Shown here piece by piece: positions 47,300-60,289 of a stretch of 64,000 nt of DNA. The translations under genes and the position numbers were made by a program. The notes beneath the pieces are model-generated. The model worked only from the letters and a program-made list of their open reading frames with translations, ran no database searches and was not told the origin of the DNA. The stretch comes from Monosporascus cannonballus (Eukaryota > Ascomycota > Sordariomycetes > Xylariales): positions 62,001 through 126,000 of the forward strand of contig QJNS01000121.1 of the NCBI GenBank assembly GCA_004154925.1. The letters run 5' to 3'. Every line of letters begins with the position of its first letter. The stretch's first letter is position 1.

Positions 47300-48955
47300 A
47301 ATATTAACTAACTTAGAAATATTAGTTTTAAAAGAGATATTTTAATTATCGCCAAAATAACATTTTAATCTCACTGATATAATTATATTGTGATAAATAT
47401 TTTAAAAGTTAGAAAAATTACAAATCTAAATAAAATTTATATTATTTTTCAAGATAATATTATAAGTATATTTTATATTACATGTAAATATAAAACAAAA
47501 TGATAATCGAAATCTTTCGATCAAAACTTCAATTCTATACCAATTTTAAAAATTTATTAACTATAAAAATTTTATATAAAAAAGATCCATATTTTTATAA
47601 TTATAATAAAATAATAAATAAAGTAACATTTTAAAATTCGATGCGAGGTCATTTTTTTAAACGAGGTAAATTAACGGTTATATATACGAACTTCTAAGAT
47701 TACTACTGAGTTATAAAAAATAATTACGAATACAATTATTTATTAAATTAACCAAAATTCGATTAAATTATGTCAAATAATAAAGGCATGTTAAAGTTGA
47801 ACCATATTCTTCAGGCTAAATAAAATATATATAAAATTATTACGAGATATAAATTCAATTATGTAATACAAAGTTTTTAATTAAGCTTAATATTTTATTA
47901 AATATTTAAACGCGCTCATAGCTTGTATACAACATTTTAACTTTTCTAAAAATTTAAAAAGTTTAAAAAATTCTATAAATAATGTTTAAGATATTAGTAT
48001 TTATACTAATTACAAGCGAATTATGCCTTTAGTTATATAAGGCCAATTATATCCCTCAACTTTATTTTAAACATAATAACATTAATACTAATGATAATGG
48101 AATAAAAATAAGTAAACATCGAAGATTATAATATCTAATCCGAAAACGCTTATGTTATCGAAAATCTAAAAGTTCTGGCGTTATAAAAATAATTGACAAT
48201 ATTATTCCCCTACGATTAAAACGTGTAAAACCGGTTAACATATTAAAAATAATTACTACAATATATAGGTATTTGTCTAACATTTAAAATTTGGTCATTT
48301 TTTAAAAAAAAAGTTTATTATATAATTATACGGATGTATAAAACGAAAAAGAATACAATTTTTAAAAAGCGAACATTTTATAGTAAAGTTAATTTTTAAC
48401 TAGTTTAAGTGTAAGATCAATATTAAGCTTTATTTTAAAAAAGTTAAAAAAGTCGTAAAATTAACAAAAAGTTTAATTTATAATATGGTATAAAAACAAG
48501 TCTTATAAATCAATTACAAATTTTACAACTGTTGGTTTCCTAATTGAAATAATTTAAAAACATCTTTATGGAAGCAAAATCGACATTTACGGCCAGCCAA
48601 CCGATTAATATATATATATATTATTTCAAAATGTTAGTAGTGATGAAGATATTTTTAAAACGGTGCACTACGATAATAAATATCATTAAATCTTATCCTC
48701 AAATTTGTGTGGATAACCATTAATGTTAAATATTTGTAATTATTAGAACTTCGATAAGTTTGATATAAGATTTATAATATTAAAATTTTTTATACCGTAT
48801 ATATCACAATTTACACATTATTGTAACGGTATTAATTTTATAATAAGGCCCATACAGACCACAAAATTATTTATTTTAATTCCTGCAAAAAATGTGTAAA
48901 TTACTTGAAATAAAAGATGTATAATTTTAAATGTAAATGGTAATTTTTCGAAAAA
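47300..48955. other. AT-rich stretch without recognisable gene
   Basis: No gene, repeat or hairpin element recognised. Confidence 0.6.
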
Positions 48956-48959
48956 CACT

Positions 48960-49370
48960 CTATGTAATGAATATTATATAACTAAAGTATTTACCTGTAT
49001 ATTAACTGGCTGTTGTTTTATGTATATGTTAATAATATAACGTAAATAAAAATATATATTCTAAAAATCGTACTTATAAGTGCGCTGTATTACAAACCGT
49101 ATAAATGTGGTAATAATATAACAATAGATAAATAAATTACGTACGTGGTAATTTGATTAATTTAATATTTTTAATTAACTTTAACTATTACCATTATCGA
49201 ATAAAACCGGAAATTTCCAAATAATGGTTTTACTAGCTTGACTGCCCAGAATACGTTATTGCAAGTTGTATTTGAACCAGCTGATTTTCGTATATAACAA
49301 GTTATCTAAGCCTAAAGCGATTAAAATAAGCTATATCCAGGTTCGCGACTATTCCAGTCTGCTAGAAAGA
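48960..49370. repeat. dispersed repeat X, copy 2
   Basis: RIP-mutated copy. Best match to 58870-59255 in CCCAGAATACGTT, GAACCAGCTG, CGTATATAACAAGTTA and GCGATTAAAATAA. Confidence 0.65.
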
Positions 49371-50244
49371 AGAAGAATTCATCATAAGTTACTTTTAAAT
49401 ATAATTATTAAGTTCTAGAATAAAACTATGTGGACTATTAACGATTGATAAAAATTTTAATACTATAAAAATTATTAATTTTTTTTCTGGATAAATATAT
49501 TAAATAATTCCGTAGTTTAATACAATATGAAGTTAAACGATAATATCCGCCAAATAAATGATTTATAATCATGTAAAAATATATTCATAAAACAGATTTA
49601 CAAAAATTAAATGAAAATATAGTATTTATACCAAAATACTTACATTTATATTTATTAAAAATTAGTAGTTCCGAAAGGACTAAAACAACTTTATTAATCA
49701 AAATTACGTAATGTTATTTTTAATAAAACCTGGTATTTATACTTATATATCGATATATATGAAACAATATTTGTTTGTATTTTTTAACTTATGAAATATA
49801 ATACAAAAGAGGAAATTTCGAGTTTTATTCGTGATTATAAAATTTATTTTATCTTTTACCAATCGCATTATTACTATTGAAAAACTGCTATTAGTTTGCC
49901 GTATGGAATAGTACATTTTAGCGAGGACCTTACTATAAAGATTCGAAAAGGATATAGAAAAAAGTACTAAAAATATACAGTAAGAGAAATTAATCGCAAA
50001 ATTTGAAATATCAGATAATTCGTAATAAGGCCAAAAATCTTTTGTTTTGTTTTAACATCAACGCATTATATTATAACAAAAAGCCGTTAATAGATATACA
50101 ATTATATATTTTTCGCAACCTCTTAGAATGACTTGTTACATCAACACGATAATCGATTTTGTAATAAAATTATTACTATTACTATAAAGTTATAGTTTAA
50201 TTAATACGTTGATTTAATTATCTTATAAGTAAAATTAAGGGGGG
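49371..50244. other. AT-rich stretch upstream of truncated copy 4
   Basis: No recognisable feature; part may be badly decayed gag of copy 4, but I could not align it. Confidence 0.5.
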
Positions 50245-50339
50245 AAAATTCAATAATTAAGTGTTTCGCTGGCTTAAAAAAAGAAATATAAGAAAAGTTT
50301 TTTATATTTAATTGGCTTAATTACTTATCGGATTGAATG

Positions 50340-50990
50340 CTATAGGAATTAAAATTACCGATTAATAATACGTTTAGCATATTAAAAGTATTAAAAGGAA
50401 AAACGATAATAAGTTTCGATATACGGCCAATATTAGTATTTTTCCACGCGGGAATATTTTTTATGGCACAGATCTAAGATTTATGGAGTTTGTAGCTATT
50501 TATAGGAAAAACTGGAGCCAGACCAAATATTTTAATTGTAATAAGATAGCACATAAAATAGCATGGTACAAAATATCTAAAAGACCCCGTTAGGATAATT
50601 AGAAACCCGTACTAGAGAGATAATCTAAAGAAAATTAAAAAAACGAAAGCAAATTTATTAATATGATTCGGCTTAAATACTTATTAAGCCTCCTATAGCG
50701 AGAAGTCCAATAAGGGATGCGAAAAGCCAAAAGTTGGTTCGACGGGTATTACGATCATAACAAAAAGAATTATAAGGATGATTGCAAAAATATCAGGATT
50801 GGACAGAAAAAATCTGTTCCGCAACCCCTGATCGATACGGCAAAATGCATATTATATATTGTTGACGACGAGAATATCCTAATTATGAAAAGTAAAAATG
50901 GTATATCCACGGACAAATTACCCGTATATATTATAAGAGATTCGACTTTTTAAACCAAACCAGAAATAATAAAAACGATAAATAATGGCA
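50340..50990 (+). pseudogene. gag C-terminal part of copy 4
   Basis: Contains the decayed zinc-knuckle region (about 50500-50580) and an open stretch at 50717-50953 with IRIGQKKSVPQPLIDTAKCI and YIVDDENI, the same block as in copies 1-3. Confidence 0.7.
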
Positions 50991-51539
50991 TCGATATTTT
51001 CGATCCATAGCCCCAGAAAATATTTATTAGTTAACCAAGGCAAAAAGCTAATCCGAAAAAGAAAATACCCGGAAGAAAACCTTTGTGTTATTACGAATAA
51101 TATAATCATTAAACGGAAAAGGAGTTAATCTAATATATAATAGAGAGATATTACTAAAAATTATTATAAATCTTTATTTTTAATTAATATTTATTACAGA
51201 CCTTAACGAAAAAAAACTATTAAGGAAAAAATATGTTAATTTATAAACGAACTTTGGAACGATAATTAGTACGATATATAATGGGATACGGTCGAAACTA
51301 TAAGAAAACAATTTATCTAATAAGGAAAGGAATTATAACAGAATTAAAAGTAATTAATATAGTTCGAAGGAATAGTACGGCGGTAATAATAATAAATGCA
51401 GCAATTTAACGCGCTATATATAGAAGCATAAATAAGGTGCGATAAATTCGAAAAGGAATTAAACGAAAAAGGTTGCATGTAAAAGCGACGCAGGATAACG
51501 AAATTTGTAAAAGGTAAAAGGAATTCCGAAAAAGGGTTC

Positions 51540-54500
51540 TGAACGTAATAATAAGAGCCGTTAATAACTTTATCATTTTGGAAATATAAATTGGAACGTA
51601 CTGGTATACCGCAATAGTAAATTGCGGAGCTTTGAGCGGAAATTATATTGCACTAAATATGGTTAATAAACTTAGATTGCGGTGGAGATAGAAGTTAAAA
51701 CCTTATACAATTACAAATGCCGAAAGTTAGGAATTTGCTCACGATAACAGGAAAATTATACGCGAAATTGATTATTTCGAGATATTTATCCAAGGACGAT
51801 ATTAAACAGTTAATTTCGATATCGTTCTATTTGGGAATTACGATATGATCTTAGGATTACTATAGATACGCCAGCATGGAATTTTGATTAATAGAGGGAT
51901 TAGCCAAGTAAGGTTTATCTTATACCTTATTAGCGGACAAGAAAAAAAAGAATTAAGATCTTAATATTTCGTCAAAAATGGCGACGAATGCACACATAAG
52001 AAAGGATACGATAAAAACCTTATCGATAAAAACCTTATTATTTAAAGGGATAAAATATAAAAAGTATAGGGGATTAAAGTAAATTACGACGTATCGTTGT
52101 TATTATTAAAATAAAATTAAGGGAATTAAATAATGATTTAAAATAATAACCGTGAATATTAGAAAATCTAATTAATATGCCATTATAATATTACCGATAT
52201 AAATAACCTGTTAAGAAAGGACTTCATACGAAATTACCAAAACATAGCGAATGGGCTTGTAAAATAATTTTTAAGGAAAAATCCTTAACGAAGTTTTACC
52301 TTATTTATAACCTTAACGGAAATAAATTATGCGTTCTTAGGGAATACCTAAAAGATCGGTTATAAACAGGATAAATTCGACCTTTGAAGTTACCAGTAGG
52401 TTACCTAATATTTTTCGTACCAAAAAAGAACGGAAAATTACGATTTGTAATTGATTACCGATAATTTAAAGACATCATTATTAAAAATCGAATATTATGA
52501 CTTTTCATCATAAAAATAAAAAACCGATTTTACGGAGCCAAATAATGCATAATATTCGATTGTGAAAATAAATATAACTTTATCAGAATTAAAGAAGAAT
52601 ACGAATAGAAAACAGTTTTTCGGACGAAATACGGATTATTTAAATATTTAATTACACCAGTAGGACTTACGAACGTATTAATAACTTTCTAACAAATGGT
52701 TTATGTGTTACGAAAATACCTCGATATTTTTGTTATTTGCTACCTCGACGACATTTTTTTTTCTTTTTAGAAATAAAAGAAGCATATGCAGGATACGTTT
52801 ATAAAGTTTTTTAAGTTTTACAGAACGTAAAATTACTTATTAACGCAGAAAAAAGTTAGTATACGTATAAAAAATGGAATATTTAGGATATATTATTACC
52901 CTAGGATACGTCAGGATGGATCTAAAGAAAATTGCTGCAGTTATAAAATAGCAAACGCTAACGATGGTCAAAAATGTACAGGCATTTTTGGGATTCGCTA
53001 ACTACTACGCAAAGTTTATTCGGAACTTTAGCAAAATAACTATACCCCTGATTAATTTTACGAAAAAGAAATTTAAATTGACGCCGAAAATAAAAAAAGC
53101 ATTTCAGAACATTAAGGATACGATTACTAGCGAGCCAGTATTAATTATGTGCGATCTAAATTGCTTCGTTAAATTAAAAACCGATACTTTAAATTACGTG
53201 TTAGGCGTAATGATCGGATAAGAAAATAATTAAGGCAAATTACATCCTATTACATCTTTTTATATAAATTAAAAGAAACCGAATTTCATTACTGCATTCC
53301 AAACCAAAAGTTTATGGCCATTATTATGGCTTTTAGAGAGCTTAAGCATTTCCTAAAAAGAAATTCGCACCAGATTAAGGTCTATACAGATTATCAAAAT
53401 TTTATTCGTTTTATTACGATTAAGGAACTTATAAAACAATAATTAAAATATGTGGAAAAATTGGCGAATTTCGATTTTGTTATTGTTTATAAAAAGGGTT
53501 CAAAGAATGGTAGAATTGATGTTTTAAGTAGGCGACCAGATTTCGAAAGGAAATTGGTTAAAGTTAACCATATAGTTTTTGATACCACCACAGGAAAACA
53601 TTTACGCCCACGATAAATTATAATAATTCGCGCAGTACCTTTTAATATATATTAGAAAATCCAGCAGTATAACGACGGTTTCCCAGAAAACCAAAACACA
53701 GACAAAATATATACCCTAAAAGGGACTAGAAAGATTTAGTACGAAATATATACGAATATCATCAGTTATATGGATATCCATGGATTCATAAAACCCTAAA
53801 ACGGCTTTAACGTACATATTCCTTTCCTAAAATGATATTACCGATACAGAAAATAATCCAGCAATGCGATATTTGCGCCAAAATAAAAGCTCGACGACAT
53901 AAGCCATACGCGGAATTAGAGCCATTACTAATCGCAAAATAACCATAGTACTTAGTTATATTGGATTTTAATATTAAACTGCTTATGTTAGGAAATCTAA
54001 TTAAAAAATATACTACGATAGCATTTTCGTAATCGTCAATCGATTCACAGAATATTCTGATTTCTTATCATATAATAAGGAGATAAACGCCAAATAAATA
54101 ATATATACTGTTTAAATATATTTTTAGCATATACAAATTACTAATGGAAATTATTTTAAAGAAAGGATTAATATTTGCATCTAAGTCTTAGCAAGGCCTT
54201 ATGATCTAAATCGGCTTAAACAATAAATTATCCAATATTTTCAGACCGCAAACAGACGGATAAACGGAACAGACGTAAACGGAACAGACGAACTAAATCT
54301 TGGAAACTTACTTGCGATATTACATTAATTACGAACAGAATCAGTGGGTTAAAAAATTACCTATTATTTAATTAATTTATAATACCACTTGCGAAGGTTA
54401 ATTTTGGTTTTACTGCGGAAAATTACAAAAAAGTATATAACGACGGTTTAATCAATATCAAAACAATATTTTTATTAAAATAATTTAAATAGCTGCACCA

Positions 54501-54830
54501 AAAAATAAAAACAGGAGTTGAATTCGTATGTAACCAAATAAACAAATATTATAATTAAAAAATGTTAAAGGGATTACCTTTCGAAAAGGAGAAAATGGAC
54601 ATTTTAATTATAAAAAAATATTTAAACAAAAAGATCCAGGAAAAAAACTCGATTTTAAATAATATGAATGTACAAAACGATATGGTATACGAAATGGAAA
54701 AAAATAATTGACATAAGAAAATACGGCGGATTTATTTAGTACATAATTAAATAAAAAAGGATCCAAACTCCGAAAATACCTAGGAACCAGCCAAGAATCT
54801 TATTGGCACCTAACGCCTGTTGAAAAACTT
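51540..54830 (+). pseudogene. pol of copy 4
   Basis: Protease-like segment with VNCGALSGNYI near 51610; reverse transcriptase with CYLDDI at about 52738; an open stretch 52964-53221 reading VQAFLGFANYYAKFIRNFSK then TSEPVLIMCDL, the RT to RNase H connection; integrase core with YYDSIFVIVNRFTEYSDFLS near 54010; chromodomain near 54690-54830. Internal stops and a deletion make it non-functional. Confidence 0.85.
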
Positions 54831-54879
54831 TTACCGATAATAACGGGCGCGTCTCAGTTAATAATCGATTAGTTAATAG

Positions 54880-55420
54880 CCGGGATGCTGGGCCAATCGG
54901 CCGTAACTTATGCTAACGTAATAGTTATAACGGCGGCCTTTAGTTATACCTATTTTTAACATTTTTGTTCTTTTAATTTGTCTAATAATTAAAGTTTATG
55001 TTATATCATAATAATATTTTTCGAACGAATTAACACCTTTTATTTACACAAACGAATAAAATAATAAAAAGTTTTATTTATTTTTTCTTAATAATACTAT
55101 TAAACATTAAAATAAAATCGTTAAAGTTCCCAGTAGTCGTTTTTCAATAAGCACTTTTTTACGTTTTAAACGTTAATACTTTACGTTTTAAACGTTAATA
55201 CTTTACGTTTTAAACGTTAATACTTTTGACGAGTGAATATTTTGCAAGGAAGAAAGCGGCATGCCGGTATTATCGTAGAACCGACCCCAATTAATACATT
55301 TTTTATACCTTAAAACGTTTTTTATTATTTCATATATAAACTTTTTTGAGAAATTTTAAAAATAAGGTATAATTTTACACCCCAATTCGTTAAAGGCTTT
55401 TACGAAGTTAATACGACGAA
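54880..55420 (-). pseudogene. antisense reading frame in the 3' region of copy 4
   Basis: Opposite to pol. Upstream half on the minus strand (about 55420-55245): NFVKAFNELGCKIIPYF, IIKNVLRYKKCINWGRFYDN, TGMP. Downstream half (about 55080-54960): FIRLCKQKVLIRSK and LLDKLKEQKC. Same order as in copies 1, 2, 3 and 5. Three tandem 22-bp units (55158-55223) sit between the halves. Confidence 0.5.
55158..55223. repeat. three tandem 22-bp units in copy 4
   Basis: The unit TTTACGTTTTAAACGTTAATAC occurs three times head to tail; copy 1 has it once (about 21893-21911). The unit contains the palindrome-like ACGTTTTAAACGT. Confidence 0.9.
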
Positions 55421-55565
55421 CAGTAAAAGAACGAGGAATACGAGGAATACGACGAATTTTGGAAATACGAAACGATATGGTTGGAAACAAAAAAAGGAAA
55501 AGATTATTTACCAAACGGGGAAAAAAAGGAATTTTAAGGGCAAGACTTTTGGAAAAGGGAGATCG

Positions 55566-55957
55566 TATTACGATCCGACAAGTTTCGGCCTCGAAAAACG
55601 GTCAAACAAGGATAATACGGGTTACCTTTCGAATTATGTAATAATAATTATTGCCAAGCCAATAATTATCGATAATCAGAGGTAATCTCAAATAATCGTA
55701 ATTACTGCCGGATGCGTAATTATAAACAATCAAACCAAAAATAAGGAAAATATATACGCGTATTATTTCCATAGTTTAAATAGTTTTAGCTTATAATATT
55801 TATTAATACTAATCGTTTGCGATATCACTTTTGTACCCTTGGTATTAAGAAACGTGATACGTTATTGTATCCATTGCTCAGAATCTTACGATACTCCTGC
55901 CAACATAAACCCGTACGACTAAGGTTTAATAGTTGGTTAAACAGCCTAGCCGTCATA
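55566..55957 (+). repeat. 3' LTR of copy 4
   Basis: 392 bp, from TATTACGATCC to GCCGTCATA. U3 with GTTTCGGCCTCGAAAAACGG is shared with copy 1. Confidence 0.88.
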
Positions 55958-58865
55958 TATAGATTTTATTAATAATATTATAAAAAGTATTATTTCCAGC
56001 TTTAATTGGCCGTAATATACAAGTTGGCAAATTTAGTAAATTTACTAACTGTTTTTGGGGGGGTTTGTAATAATTAATTTAGTCTGATTAAATATAATAT
56101 ATTATAATAATTAAATTCACTTTGATTTTTCTTCGTTAAGCAGTTTATAATTTTTTACCAATCCGCGTATTATCTTCTGGTTTGCCGTAAACGTTATATT
56201 TCTATTTTTGTAGTTTAACTGTTTTATAATACTTACATTTAGGTAAGACTAATTTCGATTTATTATTATTATTAATTTTTGTTCAACAGTTTAATTTGAA
56301 TAATAAATAATCTCTGAGAATGTACCCAATATAAGTATTATTATAAATAACGTTATTTTAATTTTTATGAGGTTTTTTTAAAATTTGTAAATACGCATTA
56401 AAAATCAGCTGTAATATTAATAGTATAAAGAAATAATTATTTCTTTACATTTTCCTAATATTTTCATTTTTCTTAGTTCGTTTAAGTAAAAGAATTAAAA
56501 CAAGCTGTAAGCATTATATTTTATAATTTTATTCCCGTTTTATTAAATTAGCACTAAGCTATTTTGTTTGAAAAAGCCTTTAATATTAAATATGCAAATC
56601 AGGACGGCTTAATTGCTTAACGATTAATATAGTAATACGTTTTATAGCGATACAAATATTATAAGCTAATAAACTTAGTAAATTGTACAAATAGTAATAC
56701 GTATATTTAGTATATTTACATTTAACATTTTGCAGTTATTTATATCAGGTTACTTTAATTAAATTCAAGACAATATTAGCGTTCGTTATTTGTATATATT
56801 TCACTTGAGTTCTTTTTAAACTATATAGGTCGAATTCTTAATTTATTTGATTATTCCTTTGATATGCGTTAATTTGGTAAATACATAGTATATATATTAT
56901 TTTGCTGGACATATAAATCCTTCGCATTAATTTTGTAATATTTAAAGTCCATTTATATATTAAACCATTTCGTGTAATTATTCTCTTACCGCGGAATATG
57001 TTCATATATTTAATTAAATAAAGCGAATTGCCTAAGTTTCTCTTGATTTTAAAACATTATATTCATTAAGGATAATATAGTTTTTACTAAATGGTAGATT
57101 TGAATTTAAAATTTAATATTGTAAATAATACGTAAGTTTAAATCCTGTCCGATGAATTGTTTTATATAATAATTTTAGTATTAATTAGATTATTTCTTAA
57201 TTTTCGTAACAGCTCCAAAATAAGTACGGCTAGGTTAGTTAGTTCATTATTTAACTAAATTTTATTATAAAATTTATATCGAGTACTGATTCTATGTGTA
57301 TTTGTCTTGGCCTGAAAATATAGCTTGAATCCTATTATATCTAATAGAAAAGTCATACAGTTTATATTACTCCTAATAATATAAAAATTTAAACAGCAAA
57401 AACATATATGGTTATACGTGGAAGTTGTGACTATTTTGAAAGAATTTAACTATTTAAATTATATTATAAGGCAATGGTTTTAAAACATTTAAACGTGATA
57501 AAAAACTATATAAATTAAGTTAAATCTGGTTAAATTCGTTTTTCTTTCCAGGTTTTTTTATTACGATTTCAAAGAGCTGGAAATATTTTCAGCTCTTTAT
57601 TACACAGAACTTGTATAACTCGTAGATTTAATCGTATTTATATTATACAACCATGTTTTAAACTTTTAAAAAGTTATAAATTTTGTTCCCATTGTACGTT
57701 TGAAATTAAGCAAATGTTAATATTAGGAGCTAAGTAACCATATGTGTTACTAAAAAGACGTGGAATATTTAGATTTTATTTTTACGCAAATTTGATAATA
57801 CTACTACATAGTATTGGTTTATAATTAATTATGTATTCGGTTTTTCCTAATAAAAACCAAATTGACTAATGATATTTATTATATAAAATTTAGTATTCAG
57901 TTTGAATTTTGAAATATTGAATTATTCCATTCTATTTATTTTGATTAATGCGTGAAAAACTCTAAATAATATAATTATAATTCCATTTAAAAATAAATCG
58001 GTTATTTGGACTTTTAAATTTAGTTAAGCCTTAAAACTGAAGTTTATTTTATTTAGTTTCCGAAAATAGCTCAATAAATACAAGAAAGGATTCTGATATT
58101 AAATAACGAAAACGAATTTTTTTTTAAAAAAAAACCAGATTAATAAAAAACTTCCGCGAAAAAAAAAATTTATAATTGAAGTGTAAAAATCCAAAAATGC
58201 GCTGTAAAATCACGCGTTGTCGAAGGCTGCGTAATAACCTTTTAATATATTCGTCTTAGGCTATGCCTTATAACGTCTAGTAATATTTTTATTATGAAGG
58301 TTTGTAAAGTTAAAATATTAATAAAGCATATAATTAGGAACGATTTAAAACGTACGAAATTTACGTTGCAGGTTAATTACTAAAGTAAAAATTACTTCAA
58401 AATTTTAAAAAGTAAAACTAATTTAATACCTATTTAAATGAAACAAATTTTATAAGTATATTAAATATTTATTTTAATATTTATAATTTTCCGTTCCCCT
58501 ATTGCGACATAAATTATACATCAACGCACTTCGTATTTAGTTGAAAGTTATTTTTACAAAATGGCCAAAATTAGAAAACGAAATGACTGTTGATTTATTT
58601 TGTAAAAAAACGTAATTAAATGTAACATTTTCTCCCGGTTTTAGGCATACGTAGCGATATATTATTTTTATTAACGTAAAACTACATAAAATAAATAAAA
58701 TTTTAAAAAAACTATTATTTTTTATTAATAGCATATATAGAATTTTATTTTATTTTTATGAAAATAAATAATATTATTTTTCTTATATATTGTTTTGTTG
58801 TAGATATTTGTTCAAAAGTAATTAATATTGTATATATTATTATGTTTCTCGAAGTTTTAAGTAAA
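55958..58865. other. AT-rich stretch with short repeat Y copy 2
   Basis: No gene recognised. Repeat Y lies at 57283-57345 (see 47221-47290). A 65-codon minus-strand open stretch at 58537-58734 is hydrophobic, shows no family, and is probably chance. Confidence 0.55.
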
Positions 58866-58869
58866 GCAT

Positions 58870-59255
58870 ATAATAATATACTACTACGGCATTTAGCTAT
58901 ATATTAACCTATTTTATATATACATCTGTTGATAATAAAGCGTAATTAAAAGGTATATTGGAAAAAGTTTTACAGCCTGGCCGGATAAAAAATATATATA
59001 AAGTATAGTAATATGATAATAAATAAGTAGATTACGGATACGATAAAATTTGATTAGTTCAAACATTTCCAACTCTTGAATCATTGCCGATAGGGAATAA
59101 AGCTGAAACTCCTAAATGATCCATGCATTAGGTTAGCGGCCCAGAATACGTTGTCTTAAACTAGATTAGAACCAGCTGTTTCTCGTACATAACAGGTTAA
59201 CTAAGTGTACAACGATTAAAATAAATGAGATCGGGATTCGTAACTATCAATTAAT
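58870..59255. repeat. dispersed repeat X, copy 3
   Basis: RIP-mutated; gives the empty site for the 150-bp insert of copy 1 of this repeat near 58978-58990. Confidence 0.65.
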
Positions 59256-59339
59256 TAAGATTTAAATAAAATATCTTAAAATTTTGTATGATGTTATAAA
59301 TAAATAAATTTTACTATGTAATCAATAATTAACTGGAAA

Positions 59340-59667
59340 TACAACGACTAAAAGGCTTAACCAACTATCAAACCTTAATAGTGTAAATTTACGTTCCCTG
59401 AAATATCGTAACAATTTAAACAATAAGATAACTTAATTACGTTTTGTAATATCAAAGGTATCCTAAGTAATGAAGGTATTTTACAAACTGTAATTATTTA
59501 AATTATAAAATAAGGAACACCTATATTTAAACCGGTTTTTGAACTTAATATTAATATTAGTTTATTACCAGTAAATTAATAATCTGTTACGTAATTCGAC
59601 CCACTTTAGTTGTTAGTTTATTCTGTCATGACCGTTTCTGGAAACCGTAATTTGTTAGATAGTAATA
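59340..59667 (-). repeat. 3' LTR of copy 5
   Basis: Starts TACAACGAC (decayed TGTGACGGC), ends AGTAATA. It lacks part of the 35-bp repeat block of copy 2: only one CCAGTAAATTAATAATC-like unit remains. Confidence 0.8.
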
Positions 59668-59699
59668 CGATTTTACTTTCCTAAAAATTCTTTCACTTA

Positions 59700-60200
59700 A
59701 GATTTCTTTTTTTAGTAAATACTTTTTTTCTTTTCTGCGATTATATCGAGTCGGATTTCCAAGCGTCACTTTCGGAAAACTAAATAACGTTGCGCCTTTG
59801 TTAACTTAAAGTAAAAGGGTTTAAAATTAAATCGGACTTTTTATTTCTTTAAATACTTTACTTATTAAATAATAAAAAAGTCTTTTGTTACAAAAAATAT
59901 GCACGTCGTAGCCGGTTATGTAATAGAACAAATATTCCCTTTTTTATGGTTAACCACGACATCAGTGAAGCTCGTGGTTTAAAAGAAAAAACTGGTTATT
60001 TAAAAGGTCTTATCAGAATGTTTTACCGGGTTATTTCGCATTCGTCGCTAATGGCAACAATACTAAACGCAAGGTACCAAACTTATTAGTAGTACTTTCC
60101 AGTTCCTAAATAAGTCCAACAATTTTAAACGCAGCGAAACAGAAATAATAGTATAGATTTAAACTTCCGAAGATATAAACGTTATTAATTGAAGCTTGGT
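59700..60200 (+). pseudogene. antisense reading frame in the 3' region of copy 5
   Basis: Plus-strand reading, opposite to this element's pol: CYKKYARRSRLCNRTNIPFF near 59894-59953, then GLFRIRRQWQQYQTQGTKL near 60030-60085. It matches KYKKYVNRSRFCDNIGVPFF of copy 1 and the FRxRRQ part of copy 3. Confidence 0.5.
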
Positions 60201-60289
60201 TAATATATAGGTATTACCTTTCTAAAACATTAAATGGAATGCGAACTTTAATTTTTTGGTTATTTATAAATTTTTTAACAAACGTTAGG

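Larger units (their letters stand above)
50245..55957 (+). mobile_element. 5'-truncated Ty3 chromovirus copy 4
   Basis: Plus-strand relative of copy 1. Alignment starts in mid-gag near 50245; the 5' LTR and the start of gag are missing. The rest runs through gag, pol, chromodomain and the 3' region to a 392-bp 3' LTR (55566-55957). U3 sequence groups it with copy 1. Integrase to chromodomain is shortened around 54390-54680 relative to copy 3. RIP stops throughout. Confidence 0.85.

Noticed and set aside
47221..59255. Large segmental duplication joining repeats X and Y
   Set aside because: Order is X then Y near 47 kb but Y then X near 57-59 kb on the same strand, and the sequence between does not align.
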